A stretch of DNA of 64,000 nt from Corynebacterium resistens DSM 45100 (GCF_000177535.2 NC_015673.1:1674001-1738000), one strand, 5' to 3'; numbered from the stretch's first letter, positions 26,205 to 35,077 are shown. Notes: a model not told the origin generated them from the sequence alone. Numbers and translations: made by a program.

Positions 26205-27416
26205 CTACCATCGTTCAGCTTCGCAGATAAACGCCGTTGCTGCCTTACCCACCCGCGTGATAACAACTGTTGCTTCTCCAGTACCTTTGAGTTTCATTTT
26301 CTTTCGCAACACATCTGGGTCAACGTCCACTCCCCTCACCAAAATTTCTAGTTTCCCGACGCCCCTCGCTGCCAGCGCCCCACGCAGTTTCTTGGTGGGC
26401 ACTTCTTCCAGAATGCGAAAACCGCGTTCTCCCGCGGGCACAACATCACCTGTCACATAGGCGATCCGGTGATCGAGCTGCCACAACCCATGAACCGCCG
26501 CGTAATGCTTAACCAACCCGGCGCGCACAATGGCTCCATCGGGATCGATGAGATACCTGCCGGGCGCGCCCTCTGTTACCTCATCTGGCATATCGGAGGT
26601 CAACACGGTCGGCTCAGCTCCCTCGCGAAGAACAACTGCGCGACGCAGCAAAGTGGAATTCCGCTGTGAGGAAGAATGCGTAGATGACACTCGCGTAGCG
26701 ACAAGCCCCGGCGTGTACACGCAAGCTTCCTTGACCTGGCGATCCACGCTAACGACATCCACCATGCCGCCCCATTCACGCACGTCGTTGAAGTCAATGC
26801 CTGGCGCGCATTTGATCGCAAATTCGGTCTCTGCCCCGTGCGCAGCCCGCAAATCTGCAATCGAAGGAACAACATCCGCGAGTGAGTTGATACGACCGGA
26901 AGAATTCCGGCGCGCAGGATCCGCTACCACTACATCGGTTTGTGCGGCGGGCACTGTGGCGTCGGAACGAAAAAGCCCAACCTGTGGCACGTTCCGCTTG
27001 GCCATGCGCAGCCGAGCCAGGTCAAGGTCAGAACCGATCACATCCAACCCAGCGGAGTGTAGGCTCCGCAATTCGGTGCCCACGCTGCAGGTTACATCGG
27101 CAATCTTCCCCGCGCCGATCTCCACGAGGTGCTGCGCTCTCCACCGTGCGACGGGTTCCGGGGTGGCTTGCTGGACGGCATCGTTATCTGCCCACCAACT
27201 AAACGCCACATCGGGATTCATCTTTTTCGACGCCGACCGCCGCGCCAACACCAGTTCCACTAAAGCCCGCGCATGTTCGCCACAGTCTTTACGCAAAGTA
27301 GCGAGGTCGGCAAGCATGGATTTCTTACTGAGCTCCAGCTCAGTTGCGGGAGCGCCAGGTTCCGTGGCCTCGTGATTGGCAAACAGGTAATCCAGTTCAG
27401 CATGGGTGAAAGACAT
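26205..27416 (-). CDS. Class I SAM-dependent methyltransferase with C-terminal THUMP-like domain
   Basis: A 403-residue protein widespread in actinobacteria. The N-terminal ~90 residues are helical. The Rossmann methyltransferase core has the SAM loop ADVTCSVGTELRSLHSAG (motif I), IGSDLDLARLRMAKRN (acidic residue at the end of strand 2) and VVVADPARRNSSGR, where DPAR replaces the usual catalytic motif. The C-terminal part from about residue 330 (FRILEEVPTKKLRGALAARGVGKLEILVRGVDVDPDVLRKKMKLKG) fits the THUMP-like domain, suggesting an RNA substrate. Target and modification are unknown. The ATG at 27416 is the family-length start, but its ribosome binding site is weak. Confidence 0.82.
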   Translation of the reverse strand: MSFTHAELDYLFANHEATEPGAPATELELSKKSMLADLATLRKDCGEHARALVELVLARRSASKKMNPDVAFSWWADNDAVQQATPEPVARWRAQHLVEIGAGKIADVTCSVGTELRSLHSAGLDVIGSDLDLARLRMAKRNVPQVGLFRSDATVPAAQTDVVVADPARRNSSGRINSLADVVPSIADLRAAHGAETEFAIKCAPGIDFNDVREWGGMVDVVSVDRQVKEACVYTPGLVATRVSSTHSSSQRNSTLLRRAVVLREGAEPTVLTSDMPDEVTEGAPGRYLIDPDGAIVRAGLVKHYAAVHGLWQLDHRIAYVTGDVVPAGERGFRILEEVPTKKLRGALAARGVGKLEILVRGVDVDPDVLRKKMKLKGTGEATVVITRVGKAATAFICEAERW

Positions 27417-27497
27417 GAATGATAAAGACGGTTGAGAGCTCTAGTGACGGGGTTCTACTGGAAATGTGATGCGCACAGCTGCAAGGAGAATTGAGCA

Positions 27498-28409
27498 CTA
27501 CTGCAGGAAGCTGCCTGGGCGATGCTCGAATGGGTGGTCTGGCAGGTCCGCTGGGTCCACGGCAAACTTCATGCCCGGCGCGAAATGACGTTTTGGCGTG
27601 CCATACATCTGAGTTTCCATAAGGTAGTACTCCGCCATATAGGGCTCGTCGACAGGCTCAGCAAGCACGGGATCCACCGAAATATTCGCGGAAAAATCGA
27701 GGATTTCTTGCACTGTGCGGAAAGTATCGAGCAGCTTCAGTTGCGCCCACGTGGGTGGCATCAATCCGATCTTGCGTGCACGCCATCCATCGAGCAGCGT
27801 GGATGGGCGGAACCATCCGGTAGATGTGGCCTCACGGGTATCTCCGCAGGTTTGTTGGCCTTCGGGAAGCGCTGCGACGAAGAATGCTGTGTCGTAGCGA
27901 ATAGGTTGTTCTTTAGGAGTGACCCAGTTCGCCCATGGACGAATGAGGTCGCTACGCAGCACTAGGGTGTTGTTGTGCATGAAGTCGGTGAAGCTCAGCT
28001 GGTGATTTTCCAGCTGGTAACGCTCATCTTGGTAAGGGGCGGTATCCCCGACAATGGTTCCATCTAGGTGGCCAGCCAGTAGTGTGCCGGATTCTTCAAA
28101 GGTTTCACGGACGGCAGCACACACTAGGGCGCGCGCAATAGCCGGGGATTTTTGCAGTCGCTCTGCCCACCAGGCGACTTCCGGCCCTTGCCATTGCACC
28201 TCCGGGGAATCTTGCCCATCGCCATCGACGTCCCCCGGCATGTCGCGCGAATCCACTCCTCCACCGGGAAAAACGGTCATCTGCGGGCAAAATGCCATCG
28301 TGGATGCGCGCTCTTGGACGTAGACTTCCGGCCCCGACAATGTATCGCGCAGCAGAATTACTGTCGATGCATGTCGCGGCTCAACTGGTCCAAGACGATG
28401 TGGGCTCAT
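27498..28409 (-). CDS. NUDIX hydrolase with a split box (NUDT7/19-like)
   Basis: A 303-residue hydrolase. The Nudix box is interrupted by an insertion: the Gly-rich first half TVFPGGGVDSRD lies near residue 50, while the metal-binding half AAVRETFEESGTLL follows about 45 residues later. That arrangement is known from NUDT7/NUDT19-type coenzyme A hydrolases and their bacterial relatives, so a CoA or acyl-CoA substrate is possible but inferred. The segment PEVYVQERASTMAFCPQ is typical of the group. The ATG at 28409 follows TAGGAT by 8 bases (leaderless). It lies 18 bp after the ABC ATPase gene on the same strand. Confidence 0.85.
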   Translation of the reverse strand: MSPHRLGPVEPRHASTVILLRDTLSGPEVYVQERASTMAFCPQMTVFPGGGVDSRDMPGDVDGDGQDSPEVQWQGPEVAWWAERLQKSPAIARALVCAAVRETFEESGTLLAGHLDGTIVGDTAPYQDERYQLENHQLSFTDFMHNNTLVLRSDLIRPWANWVTPKEQPIRYDTAFFVAALPEGQQTCGDTREATSTGWFRPSTLLDGWRARKIGLMPPTWAQLKLLDTFRTVQEILDFSANISVDPVLAEPVDEPYMAEYYLMETQMYGTPKRHFAPGMKFAVDPADLPDHPFEHRPGSFLQ

Positions 28410-28417
28410 AGTTGCCC

Positions 28418-28423
28418 ATCCTA
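28418..28423 (-). promoter_or_regulatory. -10 box of NUDIX gene (leaderless)
   Basis: TAGGAT on the minus strand ends 8 bases before the ATG at 28409, within the 18-bp gap after the ABC ATPase gene. Confidence 0.5.
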
Positions 28424-28427
28424 GCCA

Positions 28428-29321
28428 TTAGTCCCGGCGCGAGGTGCCGGATCGGTGGTTGCCGCCACGTCGCACGCGACGTGCAAACCAACGGCCCCCA
28501 TCCTGATGTACTTCGATGGGTTGATGATAGGTGCGGGTGAGATTCTCGCTCGTCATAACATCTTCCAACAGCCCCTGTGCCACCACATGTCCCTCGTCAA
28601 GCAGCATTGCATGGGTAAAGCCCGGTGGGATCTCCTCGACATGGTGGGTGATCATCACAATCGCAGGAGAATCCGGGTCAGCAGCTAGTTCACTCAGCAG
28701 CTCGATGAGATCCTCGCGGCCACCGAGGTCCAGCCCAGCACCAGGCTCATCGAGAAGCAACAGTTCCGGGTCAGTCATCAGGGCGCGCGCTATGAGAGTG
28801 CGTTTCCGCTCGCCTTCGGATAGTGTCCCCCACTTACGGTCCGCCAAATGAATGGCTCCGACAGATTCCAGGATCTCCACCGCACGGTCTTCATCCATAT
28901 CCTCGTAGTCCTCGCGCCAGCGGCCCAGAACGTCGTAGCCCGCAGAAATAACGAGGTCGGCCACGCGCTCTTCGTTAGGGATGCGCTGCGCTAAGGCAGA
29001 GGAACTCATACCGATCGCAGTGCGGATCTCTCGCAGATCGACTTTGCCCATCTGTTCCCCTACGAGCCTCACGGTGCCCGTGCTGGGGAACATCTGCGCA
29101 CTGGCCACGCGCATCAAAGTCGTTTTTCCGGCACCGTTTGGCCCGATGATGATCCAACGTTCGTCGAGCTCTACTTGCCAATCCAAAGGGGAAAGGATCG
29201 CCCTACCTTCGCGAACCACGGAAACCCCGTGCATATCGATCATGATGTCTTCATCCACAGCAGCCTCCGTGGCGGGGCTGGAAATAAGCGGGGAAACCGA
29301 TGGAGTGCGATCAACAGTCAT
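28428..29321 (-). CDS. ABC-type ATP-binding protein (ModF/PhnC-like, no partner nearby)
   Basis: A 297-residue ATPase with Walker A GPNGAGKT (60-67), signature LSEGERKRTLIARALM, Walker B LLLLDEPGAGLD and switch His in MITHHVEEIPPGF. The N-terminal ~25 residues are low-complexity. Signature LSEGE rather than LSGGQ and the TMITHHVEEIP segment are typical of the ModF/YlmA-like group of ATPases that often lack a cognate permease; none is present here. The function is therefore uncertain; it may serve a distant iron or cofactor importer or act as a regulator. The ATG at 29321 is preferred: the 38 extra codons upstream would run into the divergent glgE gene. Confidence 0.85.
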   Translation of the reverse strand: MTVDRTPSVSPLISSPATEAAVDEDIMIDMHGVSVVREGRAILSPLDWQVELDERWIIIGPNGAGKTTLMRVASAQMFPSTGTVRLVGEQMGKVDLREIRTAIGMSSSALAQRIPNEERVADLVISAGYDVLGRWREDYEDMDEDRAVEILESVGAIHLADRKWGTLSEGERKRTLIARALMTDPELLLLDEPGAGLDLGGREDLIELLSELAADPDSPAIVMITHHVEEIPPGFTHAMLLDEGHVVAQGLLEDVMTSENLTRTYHQPIEVHQDGGRWFARRVRRGGNHRSGTSRRD

Positions 29322-29371
29322 GGCTCTTATCGTGCCCGAAAATTCGCCCAGCCGAAACCACCGGCACCGAT

Positions 29372-29377
29372 TAGGCT
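29372..29377 (+). promoter_or_regulatory. -10 box of glgE (leaderless)
   Basis: TAGGCT ends 8 bases before the ATG at 29386. It is identical to the boxes of ligA, the cysteine desulfurase gene and the acyl-CoA ligase gene. Confidence 0.55.
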
Positions 29378-29385
29378 CTTGAAGT

Positions 29386-31410
29386 ATGCACACATTCCCC
29401 CGGTTGGGCGTGGATAACATCCACCCCGTCATCATGGAAGGTTCCGTTCCGGCTAAAGCGCTCGTCGGTCAAGTCATGCCCATCCGGGCGACTGTTTGGC
29501 GCGAAGGCCACGATGCGATCTCTGCCACCCTGGTAGTGCGCCGCCCAGCCGGCGCGGAGGGGGGCCGCACCAAAGTAACAATGGTGGCTGCCCCGGATAA
29601 CCCGGATGACCGCCATGCGATGATTGTTCCCGATGTCCCGGGGTTGTGGACCTTTCGAGTAGATGCGTGGTCGGATCCGATCGCCACGTGGAAAAACGCT
29701 GTGGAGAAGAAGTTTGCAGCCGGCCAAGATGCGGAAGCCATGGCCAACGACCTAGAGGTTGGTGCACGTCTATTTGAACGCGCCATAGAAAAGGTTTCCC
29801 GCACAGCAGTGCCGACGATAAAGCGCGTGGTTAAAGCTCTACGCGATGCGGATCTGCCTTTGCAAGATCGCCTCTCCCCAGCGCTTACCGATGAAGTCAA
29901 ACAAGCGCTCGATCGTCGCCCTCTGCGAGACCTTCTCACAAAAGGTCGCGAATTCCAGATCTTGGTAGAGCCAGTGGAAAGTGGCGTCGGTGCTTGGTAT
30001 GAGTTCTTCCCCCGTTCGACGGGTGGGGTGGATGAGCACGGCAAGCCAGTGCATGGCACGTTCGCAACCGCGGAAAAGGAACTGCCAAGAATTGCCGGGA
30101 TGGGATTCGACACGGTATACCTGCCGCCTATCCATCCGATCGGCAAAATTAACCGTAAGGGCAAAAACAACACGCTGACCCCTACCGCAGAGGATGTTGG
30201 TTCACCGTGGGCAATTGGTAGCGACGAAGGTGGTCACGAAGCGATACACCCGCAACTGGGTACGGTGGAAGACTTCACACACTTTGTAGCTACGGCCCAA
30301 GAAAATGGGCTGCGCGTGGCATTGGATCTAGCTTTGCAGTGTGCGCCCGACCACCCTTGGGCAAAAGCTCATCCAGAATGGTTCAACGTTCTCCCCGATG
30401 GTCACATCGCCTACGCGGAAAATCCCCCGAAGAAGTACCAGGATATTTACCCGCTGAACTTCGACAATGATCCCGAGGGTATCTATCACGCGGTATTGCA
30501 CGTGGTGCGCTTGTGGATTGAGCGTGGCGTGCGTGTATTCCGCGTGGATAATCCCCACACCAAGCCAACAGCTTTCTGGCACTGGCTGATCAGCGCCATC
30601 CACGAAGAGTTCCCAGACGTGGTATTCCTCGCGGAAGCTTTCACCCGACCTCCTCGCCTCTACGGTCTCGCCAAAGCGGGATTTACCCAGTCCTATAGTT
30701 ACTTCACGTGGAAGACAACGAAGGAGGAGCTGACTGAGTTCGCCACGGATGTAGCCACTGGGGCCGATGTTTTCCGTCCCAATCTGTTTGTCAATACCCC
30801 GGATATCCTGCACGAATCTTTACAAACTGGCGGTCGTGCCATGTTCGCTATCCGGGCGGCTCTCGCCGCGACAATGAGCCCACTGTGGGGCGTGTACTCC
30901 GGATACGAACTCTACGAATCCACCCCGGTTCACGAAGGCAGCGAGGAATACCTCGATAGCGAGAAGTACGAGTTGCGCCCCCGGAATTTTGACGCCGAGG
31001 ACTCCTTGGCACCGTGGTTGACTCGGCTGAATGAGATCCGCCGGACGAACCCCGCGTTGCTGCAACAACGGAATCTGCAAATCCACGAGACTTCCAATGA
31101 TCAGCTGTTAGCGTATTCCCGCATCGACCCGATCACTGGAAACGCCTTGTTGATCATCGTGACCTTGGATTCCCACGAAATCCAAGAGGGCTCGGTGAAG
31201 CTTGATCTAGAGGCTGTGGGACTGGCCGGTCAAGAGTCCTTCGAAGTAACGGACTTAGTGACTAAGCAGACGTGGGATTGGGGCGAAGAGAACTACATCC
31301 GCTTGGATCCTAACTTTGAGGTAGCCCACATTGTGCAGCTGCCAGTTGTTCCGGAGGAAATGCGGATGGCCACCACTTTCCGCCAAGACGAGTACGACCC
31401 CCGCAGGTAA
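29386..31410 (+). CDS. glgE: Alpha-1,4-glucan:maltose-1-phosphate maltosyltransferase
   Basis: GlgE (family GH13_3) lengthens alpha-1,4-glucan by two glucose units from maltose 1-phosphate. The 674-residue protein has the N-terminal beta-sandwich (PVIMEGSVPAKALVGQVMPI), a dimerising helical part, and the catalytic barrel with Asp388 in VFRVDNPHTKP (nucleophile) and Glu417 in VVFLAEAFTRPP (acid/base), spaced 29 residues as in the Streptomyces enzyme. YLPPIHPIGKINRKGKNNTL is the conserved loop near the donor site. The ATG at 29386 follows a TAGGCT box by 8 bases. The gene is followed by glgB, the branching partner, 11 bp later; the pair makes glycogen or capsular alpha-glucan. Confidence 0.96.
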   Translation: MHTFPRLGVDNIHPVIMEGSVPAKALVGQVMPIRATVWREGHDAISATLVVRRPAGAEGGRTKVTMVAAPDNPDDRHAMIVPDVPGLWTFRVDAWSDPIATWKNAVEKKFAAGQDAEAMANDLEVGARLFERAIEKVSRTAVPTIKRVVKALRDADLPLQDRLSPALTDEVKQALDRRPLRDLLTKGREFQILVEPVESGVGAWYEFFPRSTGGVDEHGKPVHGTFATAEKELPRIAGMGFDTVYLPPIHPIGKINRKGKNNTLTPTAEDVGSPWAIGSDEGGHEAIHPQLGTVEDFTHFVATAQENGLRVALDLALQCAPDHPWAKAHPEWFNVLPDGHIAYAENPPKKYQDIYPLNFDNDPEGIYHAVLHVVRLWIERGVRVFRVDNPHTKPTAFWHWLISAIHEEFPDVVFLAEAFTRPPRLYGLAKAGFTQSYSYFTWKTTKEELTEFATDVATGADVFRPNLFVNTPDILHESLQTGGRAMFAIRAALAATMSPLWGVYSGYELYESTPVHEGSEEYLDSEKYELRPRNFDAEDSLAPWLTRLNEIRRTNPALLQQRNLQIHETSNDQLLAYSRIDPITGNALLIIVTLDSHEIQEGSVKLDLEAVGLAGQESFEVTDLVTKQTWDWGEENYIRLDPNFEVAHIVQLPVVPEEMRMATTFRQDEYDPRR

Positions 31411-31413
31411 ACT
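31408..31413 (+). promoter_or_regulatory. -10 box of glgB overlapping the glgE stop codon (leaderless)
   Basis: TAAACT ends 8 bases before the ATG at 31422; its first three bases are the TAA stop of glgE. glgB could thus be transcribed separately inside the operon. Confidence 0.45.
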
Positions 31414-31421
31414 CGAACGGT

Positions 31422-33626
31422 ATGACTAGCCTCAGCCCCCACGCACTCATCGATGACAACGACCGCGCTCGATTAGTTCAGCGCCGGCACCACGCACCAC
31501 ACGATGTACTGGGGGTTCACCGCTTGGACGATGGTCACGGGGTGCTGCGCACAGTGCAGTGCGGTGCACGGGCTGTCCAGGCCCAGCTGTTGCCTTCTGA
31601 GGAGACCATCACGCTGGAGAGCTTAGGCGATAATATCTACGCAGCAGCTCTGCCCATCCAGGCTGAAGCCGTTGAAACCTACGAGCTGCGCGTTCAGTGG
31701 GCCGATGGTTCGGAAACAACCATTTCACGGGACCCATACCGTCAACCACCAACCGTCGGTGAGGTCGACCGCCACCTCATCGGTGAAGGGAGACATGAGC
31801 GCTTGTGGGAAGTGTTGGGCTCTCACGTCTATGAAGACGACCTGTGTTCCTTTGCTGTGTGGGCACCTCACGCTGCAGGAGTAGCTGTCATCGGTGATTT
31901 CAATGGATGGAACCCGCGCCAACACCCCATGCGTGCACTGGGCAGTTCCGGCATTTGGGAACTCAGCATCCCTAACGTGCCGGAGGGTGCGGTATATAAA
32001 TTCCAGATCACTACTGGGGACGGTGTACACCTCGACAAGGCCGACCCCATGGCTCGTCTCGCCGAACGCTCCCCTTCCACTGGCAGCATCGTTGTGGCAC
32101 CATCCCGCTACGAGTGGAACGACGGGGCGTGGCTGGCCCAGCGTGCCACCGCCGAACACGACCGCCAACCCATGAGCATTTACGAAGTTCACTTGGGCAG
32201 TTGGCGCAAAGGGCTGAACTACCGAGACATGGCCACTGAGCTCGTGAACTATGTGCTTGAAAAGGGCTTTACCCATGTCGAGCTCATGGGTATTTCCGAA
32301 CACCCCTACGAACCATCCTGGGGTTACCAAGTCACCAGTTACTACGCTCCCAACAACCGCTTCGGATCGCCTGACGATCTTCGTGCTCTCATCGATGCGT
32401 TCCATCAAGCAGGCATTGGCGTGATCATGGACTGGGTGCCTGGCCACTTCCCCAAAGATGAATGGGCATTGGGAAAATTCGATGGCCAAGCGTGCTACGA
32501 ACACCCCGACCCTCGCCGTGGAGAGCAGCCGGACTGGGGTACGTACGTCTTCGACTTTGGTCGCGCCGAAGTTCGAAACTTCCTCGTGGCAAACGCGTTG
32601 TACTGGTGCCGCGAGTTCCACATCGACGGCTTGCGCGTGGACGCGGTGGCGTCGATGCTATACCTCGATTACTCCCGTGAAGAAGGACAGTGGCTGCCAA
32701 ACATCTACGGTGGCCGGGAGAACCTCGATGCCGTTAGCTTCTTGCAGGAGATGAACGCCACAGTTCACCGGGACAGCCCAGGGGTTCTCACCATCGCGGA
32801 GGAATCGACATCTTGGCCGGGAGTGACCGCCCCCACGAGTAATAACGGCTTAGGGTTCAGCCTGAAGTGGAACATGGGCTGGATGCACGACACTTTGGAA
32901 TACGTCCAACGCGACCCAATCCACCGTAGCTACCACCATGGCGAGATCACCTTCTCCATGGTCTACGCCTACTCCGAAAAGTACGTGCTGCCCATCAGCC
33001 ACGACGAAGTAGTGCACGGAAAAGGCACCCTGTGGTCTCGAATGCCTGCGGGACACAGTTGGGACCGTGCAGCGATGGTGCGCGCGTTGTTGGCTTATAT
33101 GTGGACCCACCCCGGAAAAAAGTTGCTCTTCCAGGGGCAGGAATGGGGCCAAGGAGCTGAATGGAATGAAGCAAGGGGTTTGGATTGGTCCGACCTAGAG
33201 GGTTGGGAGGGCGAATTTCATCGAGGCATTTCCGCTCTCGTGGGCCAACTCAACCAGCTCTATACTTCGCTTCCGGCCTTGAGCTCTAGCGACCACGATC
33301 CCGATGGGTTCAGGTGGATCGCTGCAGATGACTCAGCCAATAGCGTGCTTTCTTACCTTCGACGCCACACGCTCCCCGACGGCCACACCCAGTGGGTCGC
33401 CTGCGTTGTGAACTTCTCGGGGGCCACGCACGACAACTATCGAATCGGGCTGCCCGCAGCTGGGCACTGGCGTGAAGTGCTGAACACGGATGCCCACGAG
33501 TTCGAAGGAGCCGGCCGCGCGGTAGGTATCGGCTTAGAAGCACAAGAGCCGGGATCCCACGACCTGGGCTATAGTGCCCACATCGAGATCCCGGCTCACA
33601 GCGCTCGCGTATTCGTTTTGGCGTAG
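31422..33626 (+). CDS. glgB: 1,4-alpha-glucan branching enzyme
   Basis: GlgB forms alpha-1,6 branches by cutting and transferring alpha-1,4 chains. The 734-residue protein has an N-terminal extension and CBM48 domain (FAVWAPHAAGVAVIGDFNGWNPRQHPMR), the GH13 barrel with Asp407 in GLRVDAVASMLYLDYSR (nucleophile), Glu460 in IAEESTSWPGV (acid/base) and Asp528 in SHDEVVHGKGTL (transition-state stabiliser), and a C-terminal all-beta domain. The spacing of these residues equals that in the E. coli enzyme. It lies 11 bp after glgE and probably has both shared and own transcription. It converges on a secreted-protein gene, with a hairpin between them. Confidence 0.97.
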   Translation: MTSLSPHALIDDNDRARLVQRRHHAPHDVLGVHRLDDGHGVLRTVQCGARAVQAQLLPSEETITLESLGDNIYAAALPIQAEAVETYELRVQWADGSETTISRDPYRQPPTVGEVDRHLIGEGRHERLWEVLGSHVYEDDLCSFAVWAPHAAGVAVIGDFNGWNPRQHPMRALGSSGIWELSIPNVPEGAVYKFQITTGDGVHLDKADPMARLAERSPSTGSIVVAPSRYEWNDGAWLAQRATAEHDRQPMSIYEVHLGSWRKGLNYRDMATELVNYVLEKGFTHVELMGISEHPYEPSWGYQVTSYYAPNNRFGSPDDLRALIDAFHQAGIGVIMDWVPGHFPKDEWALGKFDGQACYEHPDPRRGEQPDWGTYVFDFGRAEVRNFLVANALYWCREFHIDGLRVDAVASMLYLDYSREEGQWLPNIYGGRENLDAVSFLQEMNATVHRDSPGVLTIAEESTSWPGVTAPTSNNGLGFSLKWNMGWMHDTLEYVQRDPIHRSYHHGEITFSMVYAYSEKYVLPISHDEVVHGKGTLWSRMPAGHSWDRAAMVRALLAYMWTHPGKKLLFQGQEWGQGAEWNEARGLDWSDLEGWEGEFHRGISALVGQLNQLYTSLPALSSSDHDPDGFRWIAADDSANSVLSYLRRHTLPDGHTQWVACVVNFSGATHDNYRIGLPAAGHWREVLNTDAHEFEGAGRAVGIGLEAQEPGSHDLGYSAHIEIPAHSARVFVLA

Positions 33627-33636
33627 ATTAACCGCT

Positions 33637-33673
33637 CGCGCGTCCGCCCGCCGATAACTCCGGACGGTACGCG
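33637..33673. terminator. Inverted repeat between converging glgB and secreted-protein genes
   Basis: CGCGCGTCCG and CGGACGgtaCGCG flank a 14-base loop: a 6-bp perfect stem (33641-33646 with 33661-33666) extended by CGCG after a 3-base bulge. The position suits a two-way terminator, but there is no T-tract on either side. Confidence 0.35.
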
Positions 33674-33685
33674 CTAGTCAAGTGC

Positions 33686-34231
33686 TTAGATGCGAATACC
33701 AAAGCCCTTAAGCCAGTTACGCACCATTTCCCACAAGTTAGGGATTTTCACGTCGCCGAAGTTAGGAACGTGAACTGTTTGCGCTACAGGAGCGCCAGGG
33801 ATGATTTCAAAGGCACGCTTCGCTGGCTTTTTGGCAGCAGGCTTCTTTGCAGGTGCGGGAGCTGGCTTATTGGCCTGCGGGCGTGGAGCAGGCTTGTTGT
33901 TGGTTGGCTTTGCCGGAGCTGCTGGGCGCGCACCGCCTTTCAGCCCACAACGATTTGCTGCCTCGTCGACACGGGCAAGTGCTGCGAGGATCTGTGGGCC
34001 ACGTGGATCCACCATCGCTAACGTGCGGGCCTGGGAAACCTTTCGGTTGTAATCAGCCGTGTTGGTCCAGTACTTTTGTGCTTGTGCACAGGAGATCTGC
34101 CCCTTTGGTAGGGCTGCGAGGGCACGGTCAACGGTATCTGCGTGTGCAGCAGCTGGCGCAGCAGTCATCACCAATCCGGCCATAGCAACGGAGGTAGCTG
34201 CGCGCTTAAAGTGAGGAGTGAAAAAGCTCAT
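33686..34231 (-). CDS. Secreted Ala/Pro/Lys-rich protein of unknown function
   Basis: A 181-residue protein with a clear Sec signal peptide (RAATSVAMAGLVMTAAPAAAHA, probable cleavage after AHA near residue 31). The mature part has a short helical domain with two cysteines (ISCAQAQKYW... AANRCGLKGG), which could form a disulfide, then a repetitive Pro/Ala/Lys/Asn linker (residues ~100-140), and a C-terminal segment VHVPNFGDVKIPNLWEMVRNWLKGFGIRI that may be amphipathic. Such basic Ala/Pro linkers are common in wall-associated actinobacterial proteins. I do not recognise a family. The ATG at 34231 follows TATTCT by seven bases; that box overlaps the 3' end of the thioredoxin-fold gene. Confidence 0.8.
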   Translation of the reverse strand: MSFFTPHFKRAATSVAMAGLVMTAAPAAAHADTVDRALAALPKGQISCAQAQKYWTNTADYNRKVSQARTLAMVDPRGPQILAALARVDEAANRCGLKGGARPAAPAKPTNNKPAPRPQANKPAPAPAKKPAAKKPAKRAFEIIPGAPVAQTVHVPNFGDVKIPNLWEMVRNWLKGFGIRI

Positions 34232-34236
34232 GATAC

Positions 34237-35019
34237 TTAGAATAGTGCGCTTGCCATCTTTGTGCGAGCGACAATGACTTCTTCATCGGCTGTATCGAAC
34301 AAAGCAAACAGTTCGAGCAAGTGTTTCTTCGCTGCATCGCGCTCATCTCCAGCGCTGGCGCGGATAGTTTCAATAAGCTGATCGAAAGCCTCTGCCTTCC
34401 TGCCTTGCAGCACCAATCCGTCAATCGGATCATCCTCACGACCAGCCAACTTTTCGCGAGCTACGGCGTAAGAATCGTCCTCGGTTTCTTCTTCGGCGTC
34501 GGTATCAGAAGGACTGTCAGCGGTGGGAAGGCCGGCCAGCTTACCCTCTACGGCGTTGACCACAGCGGCTACAAACTGCTCGAGTTGTTCGCGTGGCTGA
34601 GCGCCTTCAAATTGCGTGAGTGGGCGCCCCGCTGCCAAAGCAATCACGGTGGGAATCGCTTGGACGCGGAAAGCCTGGGCGATCTCTGGGGTGGCATCTA
34701 CATCGACGTAACGCAGCAACCACTGCACACCCTCTGGGTGGTTCTCCTGTACGGCGGCTAGCTCTTCGAGGTCTGCGCGCAGTTGCTCAGAGGACTCGGC
34801 GCGGGCACTCCCCAATAAGGTGATGACCGGTGCCTGAGTGGACCGGACGACTAGGTCGCTTTCAAAGCTCTCCATCGTCACCTTCGCGGTGGTGGCAACA
34901 GCTTGTCCGCTGGCTGCTTGCTCCTCTGCCTTGGCGCGCTGGTCGGCTTGTGCCTTTACAGCGCCCAAATCAACCGCACCGGATACGAAGCGGCTGGGAG
35001 GGGTATTGGGATTGGTCAT
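34237..35019 (-). CDS. Thioredoxin-fold co-chaperone-like protein (CnoX/YbbN type) lacking CXXC
   Basis: A 260-residue cytosolic protein. After a ~60-residue charged N-terminal part comes a thioredoxin fold (FESDLVVRSTQAPVITLLGSARAESSEQLRADLEEL... YVDVDATPEIAQAFRVQAIPTVIALAAGRPLTQFEG), with the cis-Pro in AIPTVI intact. The active-site position reads GSARAES, with no cysteine, so disulfide chemistry is excluded. The C-terminal ~80 residues, after an acidic linker (DTDAEEETEDD), resemble the tetratricopeptide-like tail of YbbN/CnoX proteins. A holdase role is inference. The ATG at 35019 is used because longer frames overlap nucS; AAAGG is present but 13 bases away. It is 58 bp downstream of nucS. 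Confidence 0.83.
   Translation of the reverse strand: MTNPNTPPSRFVSGAVDLGAVKAQADQRAKAEEQAASGQAVATTAKVTMESFESDLVVRSTQAPVITLLGSARAESSEQLRADLEELAAVQENHPEGVQWLLRYVDVDATPEIAQAFRVQAIPTVIALAAGRPLTQFEGAQPREQLEQFVAAVVNAVEGKLAGLPTADSPSDTDAEEETEDDSYAVAREKLAGREDDPIDGLVLQGRKAEAFDQLIETIRASAGDERDAAKKHLLELFALFDTADEEVIVARTKMASALF
34239..34244 (-). promoter_or_regulatory. -10 box of secreted-protein gene (leaderless)
   Basis: TATTCT on the minus strand ends 7 bases before the ATG at 34231 and overlaps the last codons of the thioredoxin-fold gene. Confidence 0.45.
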
Positions 35020-35077
35020 CGGTGGTGCACTGCCTTTCTGACGGGTCCGTTGGTGTTCGGTGATTACTTCCTCGACT

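Noticed and set aside
26530..27375. 281-codon plus-strand open frame opposite the THUMP-like methyltransferase
   Set aside because: Ser/Arg/Thr-rich antisense frame; the minus-strand protein has recognisable SAM-binding motifs.
31725..32621. 298-codon minus-strand open frame opposite glgB
   Set aside because: Shadow of glgB; the catalytic motifs of glgB are all in the plus-strand frame.
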